A DNA stretch of 45,973 bases, taken from assembly GCA_958402795.1 (NCBI GenBank), contig CATXUX010000030.1:1-45973 (forward strand). The letters run 5' to 3'. The notes beneath the pieces are model-generated. The model was not told the origin of the DNA, did no database searches, and worked only from the letters and a program-made list of their open reading frames with translations. This DNA is from an uncultured Lachnospiraceae bacterium (lineage in GTDB: Bacteria; Bacillota; Clostridia; Lachnospirales; Lachnospiraceae). Of this stretch, positions 1 through 7,746 are shown in pieces; the first letter of the stretch is position 1, and each line of letters starts with the position of its first letter. A program made the position numbers and the translations under genes.

Positions 1-44
1 AAATCGCTATGCCACAGCCTTGGCAGGCCATCGCGCAGCGATTT
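1..44. repeat. Inverted-repeat hairpin at the broken end of the sugar-binding gene
   Basis: AAATCGCT at 1-8 is the exact reverse complement of AGCGATTT at 37-44, and a second nested pair, TGCCA (10-14) and TGGCA (21-25), lies between them. The structure begins only a few bases after the premature stop of the binding-protein gene, so it may be the end of a mobile element or repeat that cut the gene. The window starts here, so the other end cannot be seen. It could equally be a simple hairpin terminator. I do not recognise an IS family. Confidence 0.4.
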
Positions 45-47
45 TGT

Positions 48-905
48 TCAATCAGGATTTGTATTCTTAAATTCCGAAATCGTCCAGTTTCCATTGATCA
101 TCATAGCTGCCTGGCCTTCCGCAAATGCTTTGTTGCCATCCGCGTAAGTCGTACCCATATAATCATCCTGCGCATACTCCAGAAGTGCCGCATATTTCTC
201 CAGGACCTCTTCATGCGTGCCTAAAAATGTGGTTTCATTATTTTTTCTATCCTCGGTAAATGACGCATCCGGAATAACCGGCGCCATGCTGTTCCATGCC
301 GGCAGGCAGGTCCAGTTATCCGCAAACGTAAATTCGAAAGGTGTCTTTCCCGCCGCTTTGATTGTTTCACATGCCTCGATCAGTTCATCCCAGGTCTCCG
401 GTACAGAAATTCCCAGTTCGTCAAACATATCCACATTATAAAGAATCCCGGAAGCATTGGTCGCATATGGAACGCCGTAAGCAACCTCTTCCTCGTCCAC
501 ATTCACATCGTACAACATCTGCAGATAAGCATCCTGTATATTTTCAACCTCGTCACTCATATCTACAAGCACGCCTGCACTCTGTAACTCGGTATATGTA
601 GCATCACCGCCGCAGGATATGATATCCGGCAGGTCATCTTTCGTCAAACGTGTTTTTAATACAGTACCCGCATCCGCCGGTGAATTGATCTCAATGGTGA
701 CATCCGGATTATCGCTCATAAATTTATCTGCCAATCCCTGCAATGTCTCCATATTTTCCGTTTTCGTAGAAAACAGCTCCAATTCTACTTTTCCTGAGTC
801 TGCTTTATCGCTGCCGGAGTCACTTTTTTCATTCCCGCATCCACCCAGTAACGATACGGTCAATACGCATACTGTCAACATCGAAAATACTTTTTTCTTT
901 TTCAT
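48..905 (-). pseudogene. ABC sugar-binding lipoprotein, 3'-truncated
   Basis: The product is the N-terminal two thirds of an extracellular solute-binding protein of a carbohydrate ABC importer. It starts with a lipoprotein signal (MKKKK, hydrophobic run, LGGC with the lipidated Cys at residue 23) and a Ser/Asp-rich linker. Typical family sequence follows, including the conserved GNWTISEFKNTNPD stretch. Family members have about 420-450 residues; this one stops at 285, right after NPD, where the family normally continues. The stop lies beside an inverted repeat at the window edge, so the gene looks broken by insertion or rearrangement. No permease genes are visible. The ribosome site AAAGGAT precedes the ATG. 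Expression is probably controlled by the LacI-type regulator upstream, since two palindromes flank the promoter. The N-terminal identification is secure; loss of function is inferred from length. Confidence 0.8.
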
Positions 906-930
906 AATATCTCATCCTTTCTTTTTGTAA

Positions 931-944
931 GTGTTACGTAACAC
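931..944. promoter_or_regulatory. LacI-type operator O1
   Basis: GTGTTACGTAACAC is a perfect 14-bp palindrome with the central CG typical of LacI/GalR operators. It lies just downstream of the -10 box of the binding-protein promoter, where a bound repressor would block transcription. The LacI-family gene next door is the obvious candidate to bind it. Confidence 0.7.
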
Positions 945-957
945 CTTCGGTGAATTT

Positions 958-986
958 AAAATAGCACATTCTTTTATGCTTTTCAA
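958..986 (-). promoter_or_regulatory. Sigma-A promoter of the sugar-binding gene
   Basis: On the minus strand TTGAAA (981-986) and TATTTT (958-963) are separated by exactly 17 bp, with the expected distance to the ATG at 905. Two palindromes flank it: O1 downstream and O2 overlapping the upstream edge of the -35 box. Confidence 0.65.
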
Positions 987-1005
987 TAGTGTTATGTAAC
1001 ACTAT
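986..1005. promoter_or_regulatory. LacI-type operator O2
   Basis: ATAGTGTTATGTAACACTAT is a 20-bp palindrome perfect except for the central two bases. It shares the GTGTTA/TAACAC half-sites with the site 58 bp downstream (centre to centre) and touches the -35 box. Two such sites allow repressor looping across the promoter. Confidence 0.65.
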
Positions 1006-1093
1006 AAAATCTTAATAATTTCAGCTCTTATTTTTTGTTTATTTTGTACAATCATAAGGAGATTAAATCGATTACTAATATGCCGACAAAAAA

Positions 1094-1129
1094 ATAAGAT
1101 ATAGAACAAATTACCATTCTATATCTTAT
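1094..1129 (-). terminator. Terminator of the lacI-type gene
   Basis: A perfect 13-bp stem (1094-1106 with 1117-1129) and a 10-nt loop are followed on the minus strand by a run of seven T. It lies about 40 bp after the regulator's stop codon and separates it from the binding-protein gene. Confidence 0.8.
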
Positions 1130-1168
1130 CCCTCTGCGCTTTCCGCAGTTGCTTCCTTATGCTATTTT

Positions 1169-2203
1169 TTACTTTTCCTTTCCGATCTTCTTCACACTCT
1201 CTCTGACAATTAGCTTTACCGGAAGTCTGATATTGCGTTCTTCCTGACGCTTTCCCTGAATGATATCCATCACCCTGCTAACCGCATAAACTGCCTTTTC
1301 GGAAATATTCTGTCTGATCGTTGTCAGCTTCGGTCTGCATTCAAAAGCGAAAATATTATCATCAAAACCGGCAACCGAAATATCATCCGGGACAGAAATT
1401 CCTTCTTCAAAAAAGATATTTACTGCATCAGTTGCATAGAAATCTGATGAAAAAAACAACGCAGTAAACTCTTTGATCCGCATATGGCAAAATTCTCTCA
1501 TCTGTGCGCTTCTTTCATCTGTCTTATAGGAGATCGGGATATAATTATTGCGGCTTATCTGCAGGCCGGCCTCTTTCAGAGCTTTCCGATACCCCCTCAT
1601 GCGTTCATAATCTACGCCTACAGGATATTCTTCATCTGCCAGAAAAGCGATTTTCTGGTGTCCCAGCTGGATTAAATACTTTGTCATCAGATAGCCACCT
1701 TCAAAATCATCCAGTCCCACATTGTCATAGGCATAAGACTGATCTTCAAAATAAGAATCTATAAACACAATCGGTTTATCCAGACGATCCTTCAATTTCT
1801 TACAATCTGAAGGCTGACATCCCAGAATGATCAGTCCCTCCACATTCCAGGTCAACGCCATCTGGATACTTTCTTCTACACCACCGGAAGTATAAAGAAT
1901 CATATAATATCCTTTTTTTCTTATTTCTGCTTCCAGTGAGCCTATAATTTCACTATAGAAAGGACTCTGCACCACATTGGTATAGTTTCTTCTCCCATAA
2001 GTCATGATAACGCCGATAATTCTTGAACCATAATTTGCCAATAAGCGTCCGCCCATATTGGATACATAGTTTTGCTCACGAATCACTACCTGTACTTTTT
2101 GCAGGGTTTCTTTGGACATTTTATTCACTCTGCCATGCAGTACATTGGAAACAGTTGTCGGACTTACACCTGCCAGATCTGCTATATCCTTGATTGAAAC
2201 CAT
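1169..2203 (-). CDS. LacI/GalR-family transcriptional regulator
   Basis: This 344-residue protein has the full LacI-family layout. The N-terminal helix-turn-helix (residues about 3-23, IKDIADLAGVSPTTVSNVL) and hinge are followed by a periplasmic-binding-protein-like effector domain that begins at SRIIGV. Conserved marks include the EGLIILG strand, the VFIDSY region and GFDDNIFAFECRPKLTTIRQN near the C-terminus. The ATG at 2203 follows GGGGGAGGATC, a strong ribosome site. The gene ends in its own terminator and lies directly upstream of the truncated sugar-binding gene, whose promoter carries two LacI-type palindromes, so it is inferred to be the local repressor. The sugar ligand cannot be read from sequence. 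With its partner gene truncated, the regulator may be an orphan. Confidence 0.92.
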   Translation of the reverse strand: MVSIKDIADLAGVSPTTVSNVLHGRVNKMSKETLQKVQVVIREQNYVSNMGGRLLANYGSRIIGVIMTYGRRNYTNVVQSPFYSEIIGSLEAEIRKKGYYMILYTSGGVEESIQMALTWNVEGLIILGCQPSDCKKLKDRLDKPIVFIDSYFEDQSYAYDNVGLDDFEGGYLMTKYLIQLGHQKIAFLADEEYPVGVDYERMRGYRKALKEAGLQISRNNYIPISYKTDERSAQMREFCHMRIKEFTALFFSSDFYATDAVNIFFEEGISVPDDISVAGFDDNIFAFECRPKLTTIRQNISEKAVYAVSRVMDIIQGKRQEERNIRLPVKLIVRESVKKIGKEK

Positions 2204-2264
2204 GATCCTCCCCCCTCAGTTTCCGGTATTTCTCCGTTTCTATGTCATAAAAACATACCTTTAT

Positions 2265-2314
2265 CTACTTAATACGTCTAATATACCACACTTACCTCCC
2301 GTTTAACACCTTTA
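2265..2314. repeat. Short direct repeat, copy A
   Basis: About 50 bp here (CTACTTAATACGTCTAATAT and onward to the TTTAACACCTTTA block) recur with a few changes at 5097-5144 in the same orientation. Copy A lies between the LacI gene and the symporter remnant, copy B upstream of the decayed AT-rich genes. The shared GTGGTATATTAGA stretch (minus strand) could be a copied promoter region. Everything between the copies is degraded or foreign-looking. Confidence 0.6.
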
Positions 2315-2821
2315 ATTGGCTTCCTGCTTCGCTTTTTTCTTCTCTTCCCACTCCGGGATCCGCTTTTCAAGCTTTGTAAATGACTTACAGCAGACAGAGA
2401 TGATCACAAGCATGATTGCCGGAACGATCGTATACAGGATACGGATCATAAACAGTGCGCTGTCCGGCTGTGAAATTACGGAATCTCCGGCCACATATCC
2501 GGTAAACCCAAGCATAACTCCGGTCACTGCAGATCCGGCAGCAAATCCAATCTTACTCATAAAATTCGATAAGATGTTGGAAGAACTAATAAAGATAAAG
2601 CGCAGTACGCCGATCAACGTAAGCGGAATCACAAAAATTGCCACGGTTTTTGTCCAGCCGCCCGCACTTGTCGCCAGTTGACTCATCACAATCGGAAAAG
2701 CAATACTCACGACCATGGATCCGGCCATTGTGATGATCCCGCCGTAAGAAGCAACCTTTGTGATCAATACCTGATTGTTGCTGAACGCACGGATTGTATA
2801 CATCTTCCTTACTTCCTGCAA
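2312..2821 (-). pseudogene. GPH-family sugar symporter remnant
   Basis: The reading frame codes for 169 residues with four or five hydrophobic segments. It resembles the middle and the C-terminal tail of glycoside-pentoside-hexuronide cation symporters (MelB-like), which normally have about 450 residues and 12 membrane helices. The N-terminal helices are missing. The segment ending at GVLRFIFI jumps to what looks like the last helices (NILSNFMSKIGFAAGSAVTG), so an internal piece is also lost. The tail KLEKRIPEWEEKKKAKQEAN is typical of the family's cytosolic end. It cannot form a transporter. The frame begins beside an unrelated nuclease remnant, which points to rearrangement. An intact member of the same family lies at the other end of the window. 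Confidence 0.75.
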
Positions 2822-2849
2822 GATTTATGTTATCGTAAATACGAATCAG

Positions 2850-3404
2850 TTCAACGCGGATTTTCAATCACCGCAGCAACATTCTGATAAAGTCACGGTT
2901 TCTGTCTATACAGTCCATATCCATGGCAATCACCAGACATATTTCAGAATTATTTTTCTCAATACTCATGGAGAAAATGATGACGAAGTGTCAAAAGAGC
3001 TGCGGGATTTTCTTCATTATCTGGAAAATACGACAGATCAGGCAGCTGCAATTTCCAACAGCAAGCGGATCCGTCGGATTCATAACCGTGTTTGTAAGGT
3101 GAAACAAAGCGAAGAGGTAAGTGTAAAATATATGCAGGCATGGGAAGAAAAATATTACGCGCAGGAAGAAGCAAGGCAAGAAGGCCTGGCAGAAGGACGT
3201 GAACAAGGACGCGGAGAGGAACGCAAGTATAATTTAATAAATTTGATCTGTAAAAAAATAAAAAAGAATTGTTCTGTCGCAGAGATTGCAGATATGCTGG
3301 AAGAAGAGGAATCAACGATCCAGATAATTTATGATACGGCAAAAGCTTTTTCGCCGGATTATAACTTAACTGACATCATAAACGCATTACCGGAAGAAGT
3401 ATAG
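2850..3404 (+). pseudogene. Rpn/PD-(D/E)XK nuclease-family transposase, C-terminal remnant
   Basis: The plus-strand frame gives the C-terminal half of the Rpn/YhgA-like family (PD-(D/E)XK nuclease, recombination-promoting). It shows the RIIFLNTHGENDDEVSKELRDFL segment, the KVKQSEEVSVKYMQAWEEK helix, the charged EARQEGLAEGREQGRGEE run and a short helical tail that begins SVAEIADML. The catalytic N-terminal domain is absent. The sequence 5' of about 2850 runs into the symporter remnant on the other strand, so no authentic start exists. Full-length relatives have about 280-330 residues. A rho-independent terminator follows directly. Such genes are abundant in Lachnospiraceae and move between loci, so the remnant probably marks an old insertion. 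The exact left border is uncertain. Confidence 0.65.
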
Positions 3405-3421
3405 TTTTTCATTTCCCGGTC

Positions 3422-3463
3422 AAACGCCCCGGAATACCACATCCAAGGTGTCCCGGGGCGTTT
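3422..3463 (+). terminator. Terminator after the nuclease remnant
   Basis: An 11-bp perfect stem (AAACGCCCCGG at 3422-3432 with CCGGGGCGTTT at 3453-3463) is followed by T residues and AT-rich sequence. It sits 18 bp after the stop of the Rpn-type remnant. The stretch from 3466 to 3648 holds no gene I can see. Confidence 0.8.
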
Positions 3464-3648
3464 TCATATATAACTTGCTTATTGATTTTGTTATGGAGTA
3501 TTGTAAGCTGAAATCAGCAATTCTTCTTTCGTTCTTTTTACTTTTTTTATAATTTATTGATGTCAAACTATCATTTCTGACAAAACAAAAAGACCACTCT
3601 ATGAACACTCATAAAATGCTCCTTTTGCACCATTCTCCCACACACTCT

Positions 3649-4020
3649 TTACCCCGTCCGCATCTCCCGGTATTTTGCCGGAGTCACATTGGTGGTTCTT
3701 TTAAACACAGTAGTAAAATATGCCTGTGAAAAAAAACAGAAGCATTAAAATCTCCATAATCAGTTTATCCGAGAACGCCAACAGGTTCTTCGCTTCTTCC
3801 ACTTTCTCTTCATTGATATAGTCGCGGATATTTTTCCGGTCTCCTGCTTGAACACTCTGCTCAAATAGGAGATATGATATCCTATAGCCTCCGCAATTTC
3901 CTCCACCGTGACCGGACCGTAAATATGGCTCTGTACATGTCCCGCAACCTTCCTCGCAGCCTTTGATTTTGGATTCAGGCTTCGTATCTTCCGGGCTCTG
4001 GATGATTTCTCAAAAGCTCA
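3649..4020 (-). pseudogene. AraC-family regulator, frameshifted C-terminal remnant
   Basis: Reading the minus strand in two frames recovers the double helix-turn-helix of an AraC-family activator: VTVEEIAEAIGYHISYLSRV in one frame, then YINEEKVEEAKNLLAFSDKL and finally AYFTTVFKRTTNVTPAKYRE before a stop at 3649-3651. A missing base inside the GKNIRDYI-type segment shifts the frame. A further loss removes the SDFLGFSS-type turn between the two helix-turn-helix motifs. The ligand-binding half is gone, replaced upstream by a misplaced spmA fragment. The gene is dead. It probably once controlled the sugar-uptake genes whose remnants lie nearby. Confidence 0.8.
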
Positions 4021-4030
4021 ATCGTATTAT

Positions 4031-4115
4031 CCAGCATCTTGCAAAACACAACCGCCACCAGTGTACTCACCGCCGTAGCCAGAATCCCTGGTCCCACGAT
4101 TGCAGTCGAATTCAC
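4031..4115. repeat. Displaced copy of the spmA 3' end
   Basis: About 80 of 85 bases here match 5221-5305, the last part of spmA, in the same orientation. The intact gene lies 1.19 kb away. The copy joins the AraC remnant to the shikimate-kinase-like gene, so it marks a recombination junction: a segment duplication, or a foreign segment inserted beside spmA with target duplication. Confidence 0.85.
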
Positions 4116-4133
4116 AATTTTTTACTCTTCCAT

Positions 4134-4670
4134 TCATAACAATCCATATTCATTTATTAAACGATTCACGACCGTTTCCGGATTATCTCCATTCATTTCA
4201 AATTTATTTCTGACTATCCTAAACGAATAATTACTGTAATATTCGATGTCTTTTTTAATCTCTTTCAAATAATAGTGCCTATGAGCATATTTATACTCAT
4301 CATCAGAATACACAACATCATTTTCATCGCTGAATACTAATCTGTCAAAGATATTCTCCGGGGTATCACAAAGTTCTATAGCCAGCACGTTTTTATATTT
4401 CAAAAATTTATAAAAGTAATTCATATACGAAATCGGAGTGACCGCAATAACTTTATCGTGCTTGTCCAAAACAATCCTGCATAATACTTCACTCCGCTTT
4501 CGATCCCTGTCTTCAAGAGTTCCCGTGTTGACAAACTCTTCAAGAGTAATACCAAAATAACGCTTTACCTCTTCGTCCATATCATAAAATACATATCCCA
4601 GTTTTTCCGACAGCAGCTTCCCTGTCGTTGTTTTCCCAACATTCGATACACCAAACAAATATATTGTCAT
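4134..4670 (-). CDS. Shikimate-kinase-like P-loop protein
   Basis: From the ATG at 4670 the product has 178 residues. It begins MTIYLFGVSNVGKTTTGKLL, a Walker A loop (GVSNVGKT) at the N-terminus as in shikimate kinase/AroK-type nucleotide kinases. FYDMDEEVKRYFGITLEEFV follows, the region where AroK has its Asp-x-Asp and adjacent helix. The rest lacks a clear RGG-type shikimate site, so the substrate is unknown. The frame is open upstream for 61 more codons, but TTTAGGAG six bases before this ATG marks the real start. The DNA is visibly more AT-rich than its neighbours, and a misplaced spmA fragment lies just downstream, both signs of acquisition. It may be a phage- or island-type kinase rather than an aromatic-pathway enzyme. 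Confidence 0.6.
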   Translation of the reverse strand: MTIYLFGVSNVGKTTTGKLLSEKLGYVFYDMDEEVKRYFGITLEEFVNTGTLEDRDRKRSEVLCRIVLDKHDKVIAVTPISYMNYFYKFLKYKNVLAIELCDTPENIFDRLVFSDENDVVYSDDEYKYAHRHYYLKEIKKDIEYYSNYSFRIVRNKFEMNGDNPETVVNRLINEYGLL

Positions 4671-5077
4671 TTTATCTCCTAAAAAAATACTACCTTGTGA
4701 CTCTAGAATTTTTTGCCAATTTTTCAAAGAATCTTTTACTTTCTGTTGTTTCACATTATATTTTTCATCTGTATCGCTGCCCTCCATATTGTTCTTGATT
4801 CTTTCCAGCAATTCTTCAATACTTAGCTCGATCAGGGGTGGATTATCTGCCAATATCTTTAAAATCAGACCATAAATATCCTATCTGTTTCCATCTTTAA
4901 GAGTATATTGTAGCCGCTGCTGTCCACGCGTAGATGGTCCTGCAGTATAAGTTAAATACCCCTCAGACTCTGTTTTAATCGTTCTTCGTATGTATATTTC
5001 GTTTCCTTTGAGTTACGTGATACATAAGTTCTCTGCGGATATGTATCCGGTTTAAAACATCTGAAAAATATTTGTTC
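4671..5077 (-). pseudogene. Decayed unknown gene upstream of the kinase
   Basis: The minus strand carries protein-like pieces in shifted frames: DTYPQRTYVSRNSKETKYTY, then EGYLTYTAGPSTRGQQRLQY, then an in-frame TAG, then ILADNPPLIELSIEELLERI, which runs in frame into the kinase. I do not recognise the family. The helical, charged end and the interruptions suggest a broken gene whose last part is fused to the kinase frame. It is AT-rich like the kinase and probably came with it. Confidence 0.4.
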
Positions 5078-5096
5078 ACAAAACCATTCCTCCTAC

Positions 5097-5144
5097 CTAC
5101 TTATACATCTAATATACCACATTTATTCCCCTTTTAACACCTTT
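5097..5144. repeat. Short direct repeat, copy B
   Basis: This is the second copy of the roughly 50-bp element at 2265-2314, same orientation, with the shared core CTAATATACCACA and TTTAACACCTTT. It lies between the decayed gene and the spmA terminator, so the two copies bracket the whole degraded segment. Confidence 0.6.
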
Positions 5145-5187
5145 GCATAATACTTTTTGAAAATGGAATTTTCTACCGACAGAAAAA

Positions 5188-5210
5188 GCGGAGGTTCTCA
5201 CACCCTCCGC
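5188..5210 (-). terminator. spmA: Terminator overlapping the spmA stop
   Basis: GCGGAGG (5188-5194) pairs with CCTCCGC (5204-5210) and is followed on the minus strand by TTTTTCTG. The upstream arm codes for the last Arg codons of SpmA, so the stop codon lies in the loop. Confidence 0.75.
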
Positions 5211-5794
5211 CTTCTATGATCCATCATCTTGCAAAACACAACCGCCACCAGTGTACTCACCGCTGTAGCCAGAATCCCCGGTCCCACGATTGCAGTCGGG
5301 TTCACGCTTCCGTACTGGCTTCTGTAAGCAATGATATTGACCGGAATGAGCTGCAAGGACGAGATATTAAGTATCAAAAAAGTGCACATTTCACTACTCG
5401 CCACATCACGAGGCGTATCTCCCTTTTCCTCTTTCAATTTCTCCAGTTCTTCCATCGCTTTCAGTCCGGCAGGCGTCGCCGCCCACCCAAGCCCCAGTAC
5501 ATTGGCAATAAAATTGGTAGCGATATACTCGTTTGCCTTATGATTCTTTGGTATTGCAGGAAACAAAAAACGGATAAACGGCCGCATTTTCCTCGCCGCC
5601 ATATCAATGAGTCCGGCCTGCGTTGCGATCTCCATCAGTCCGACCCAGAACGCCATAATTCCGGTCATCGTAATACACAGTGTTACGGCTTCCTGCGCCG
5701 ACTCCAGTGCAGCGTTTGTCAGCTCTGGCATTTTTCCGTTAAATGCCCCGAATATTACTCCTACTATAATCATCCCTGCCCACAGATAGTTCAT
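5198..5794 (-). CDS. spmA: Spore maturation protein A
   Basis: The 198-residue product matches SpmA in length and order of motifs: an N-terminal membrane segment (MNYLWAGMIIVGVIFGAFNG), CITMTGIMAFWVGLMEIATQ with its gate-like helix, then FIANVLGLGWAATPAGLKAM, CTFLILNISSLQLIPVNIIA and a C-terminal membrane helix ending in RRRR. SpmA and SpmB are inner-forespore-membrane proteins needed for spore-core dehydration in Bacillus and Clostridium; the nucleoside-recognition (Gate) domain suggests a transport role. The two genes are usually adjacent and co-directional. Here spmA runs minus, and a lipoprotein gene separates it from a plus-strand spmB. The next gene upstream on this strand is the DUF885 lipoprotein, 27 bp away, so the two are probably co-transcribed. 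A piece of the 3' end is duplicated 1.2 kb away. Confidence 0.9.
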   Translation of the reverse strand: MNYLWAGMIIVGVIFGAFNGKMPELTNAALESAQEAVTLCITMTGIMAFWVGLMEIATQAGLIDMAARKMRPFIRFLFPAIPKNHKANEYIATNFIANVLGLGWAATPAGLKAMEELEKLKEEKGDTPRDVASSEMCTFLILNISSLQLIPVNIIAYRSQYGSVNPTAIVGPGILATAVSTLVAVVFCKMMDHRRRRV

Positions 5795-5821
5795 AAGATC
5801 CCCTCCGGCTTTTTATTTCAC

Positions 5822-7636
5822 TTATTCCATCTTCTCCATATATTCTCTCACAATTTCAAACGGAGCCGGGCCTACATTCAGAACCGCTTCATGAAAGGAC
5901 TTTTGCGAATAGGCTTCCCCCTGCTCTGCCGCATACTCTTTTTTCAGCTCCAGAAATTCTACGTAACCGATGTAATACTTCAAATAATTTCCGGGACATC
6001 CGATGATCAGATCGTAAATCCGGTTCACCGTATCCACATCTTTGATCCCATAACCGGAAAAAAATGTCAGAGTATCGATCCGGCTCCACCCATCGTAATG
6101 GATTCCAATATCTGCCAATGTATATAGTCCCAGTATAATCGAGCTGTTTTTTTGCAGCAGAGTTGCCTGTTCTTTCGAAAGCGGCGCCAGATAATAGCTG
6201 CACATTTCTGCATAAGTCGCCCAGCCTTCCACGTACCCGCCATAGTTCAGAATACTCCGGATCGGATCCGGATTAGTTCCCGCATAGTAAACGGTCTGGT
6301 AGAGATGCCCCGGATACCCTTCATGTGCAAGCGTTGTATACAGAGTCAGCGCATTCCCCATCTGTGCCTGATTGACATAGATGACGTTTTCATCGTAAGC
6401 GTCGATCGCCGGGATCATATAAAATGCCGGACTCAAATGTTCCTCCATTGCCTCCGGAACATACTTCACACAATACGTCGTTTCCGGAGGTTCCGGAAAT
6501 GCCGCGGCAGTCTTCTCTTGTAATTCTTTCAAAATCGAAACCGGATTCTGCGCGATCTCTGCCGACACCTGAACCGCCGCCGTTTCTTGAATCTCCTGAA
6601 TTTCTTCTCCGTTCTGTTCATCTGCGCTGTCTTCTATGCCGAGTAGCTGTTCCATCGCCTCAAGATCTTCTATGATCTGCTTCCTTGTCAAGTCCCGGAT
6701 TTCCTCCACAGACCTGTCTGACCCCGTAGACTCACGCACTACATGTTCATAATATGCCTTTCCACCGGGCAGATAGCATACCCCTTGTTCATTCTTTCCA
6801 GTATCCATCAGACTTTGTATTGCTGCGGTCAATTTACTGTAGGCAGGCAGCACATAACATTCCAGTGCCAGCGCATTTTTCTGAATATATGCACTCTTCT
6901 CCGATTCCGACAATCCCGGTACCGATTGAACCCGATCCGCAAAAGTAGAATACAGGTAATTACTTTCCCCCATTTCTATAAATGCCTGACATTGCTCTAT
7001 CACCTGCTCCGCCATAGAATCAGCCATAAACAAACCTGCTTTTGATTTTTCCTGCTCAAACGCGATCAGTGAATCAAAATATTCCGGTGTTGTCTGCAGC
7101 AGCGACAGATAGGTTTCCACATCTTTTCGATCATAAAACAAATACTCTGTCAAGATCACCGGGAGCTGTGTCTGCACCCCGCTTACCAATCCCATCGGCT
7201 CTTCATAGAGCAGATATTGCGCGCCTGTCTCTGTCTGTTTCAGATAGTCCTCCAGCACATCAAAAGTCAGTTGATTTTCTACAGACAGCTTCTCATAAGA
7301 AAATGTTTCCATAATCTGTTCCAGATTCTCCGTGGATGCCAGAAGCGCGTCACTGTCTGTTGAAAATGTGCCTAAGGTAACAGGAGCATCTTCAATTCCA
7401 TAGGTCTCCGGATTTTTCAGCGTATAATGCAGACTGATCGTATTTCCCGCCGTCTCCTGTACAAACAGTTCCTCCGAAAATGCTTCAAATTTTCGGTTCT
7501 GTCCTGCAGCCGTAGTCTCTCCACAACCGGACAGCAAAAGAACTACAGTCCCTGAAATGCTTCCAATTGTTATCCACTTTTTTAAATATGTATGATATTC
7601 ATATTTTTTATGATTCTTTGAAAAGGAAGAAGACAT
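5822..7636 (-). CDS. DUF885 lipoprotein, putative zinc metallopeptidase
   Basis: The product of about 604 residues starts with a basic N-terminus and a hydrophobic helix ending in LLSGC (lipidated Cys near residue 38), so it should be anchored outside the cytoplasmic membrane. The rest fits the DUF885 family. The diagnostic HEGYPGH motif, near residue 440, has the HExxxxH zinc-site form, and downstream come GGYVEGWATYAEM and the GCPGNYLKYYIGY segment. An acidic Glu-rich insert (about residues 340-365) is probably a linker. I take the ATG at 7636 because GGAG sits at proper spacing; a TTG six codons earlier is the alternative. It lies between spmA and spmB in the spmA orientation, so a spore-envelope role is possible but unproven. 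Confidence 0.85.
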   Translation of the reverse strand: MSSSFSKNHKKYEYHTYLKKWITIGSISGTVVLLLSGCGETTAAGQNRKFEAFSEELFVQETAGNTISLHYTLKNPETYGIEDAPVTLGTFSTDSDALLASTENLEQIMETFSYEKLSVENQLTFDVLEDYLKQTETGAQYLLYEEPMGLVSGVQTQLPVILTEYLFYDRKDVETYLSLLQTTPEYFDSLIAFEQEKSKAGLFMADSMAEQVIEQCQAFIEMGESNYLYSTFADRVQSVPGLSESEKSAYIQKNALALECYVLPAYSKLTAAIQSLMDTGKNEQGVCYLPGGKAYYEHVVRESTGSDRSVEEIRDLTRKQIIEDLEAMEQLLGIEDSADEQNGEEIQEIQETAAVQVSAEIAQNPVSILKELQEKTAAAFPEPPETTYCVKYVPEAMEEHLSPAFYMIPAIDAYDENVIYVNQAQMGNALTLYTTLAHEGYPGHLYQTVYYAGTNPDPIRSILNYGGYVEGWATYAEMCSYYLAPLSKEQATLLQKNSSIILGLYTLADIGIHYDGWSRIDTLTFFSGYGIKDVDTVNRIYDLIIGCPGNYLKYYIGYVEFLELKKEYAAEQGEAYSQKSFHEAVLNVGPAPFEIVREYMEKME

Positions 7637-7746
7637 AGAGACTCCATAAAACAATTTGTTCTATAATTATGATTGTTTTCCCCTACATATTCCGGCTGTT
7701 ACAGCATATACTTCTGTAAAACGGTTCTTTTCCGGAGATGCCAAAC

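Noticed and set aside
2775..2850. N-terminus for the Rpn-type nuclease remnant
   Set aside because: The open frame there is the antisense of the symporter remnant and has no similarity to the family.
4671..4853. Longer start for the shikimate-kinase-like protein
   Set aside because: The upstream ATG has no ribosome site and the added residues belong to the decayed frame, while AGGAG directly precedes ATG 4670.
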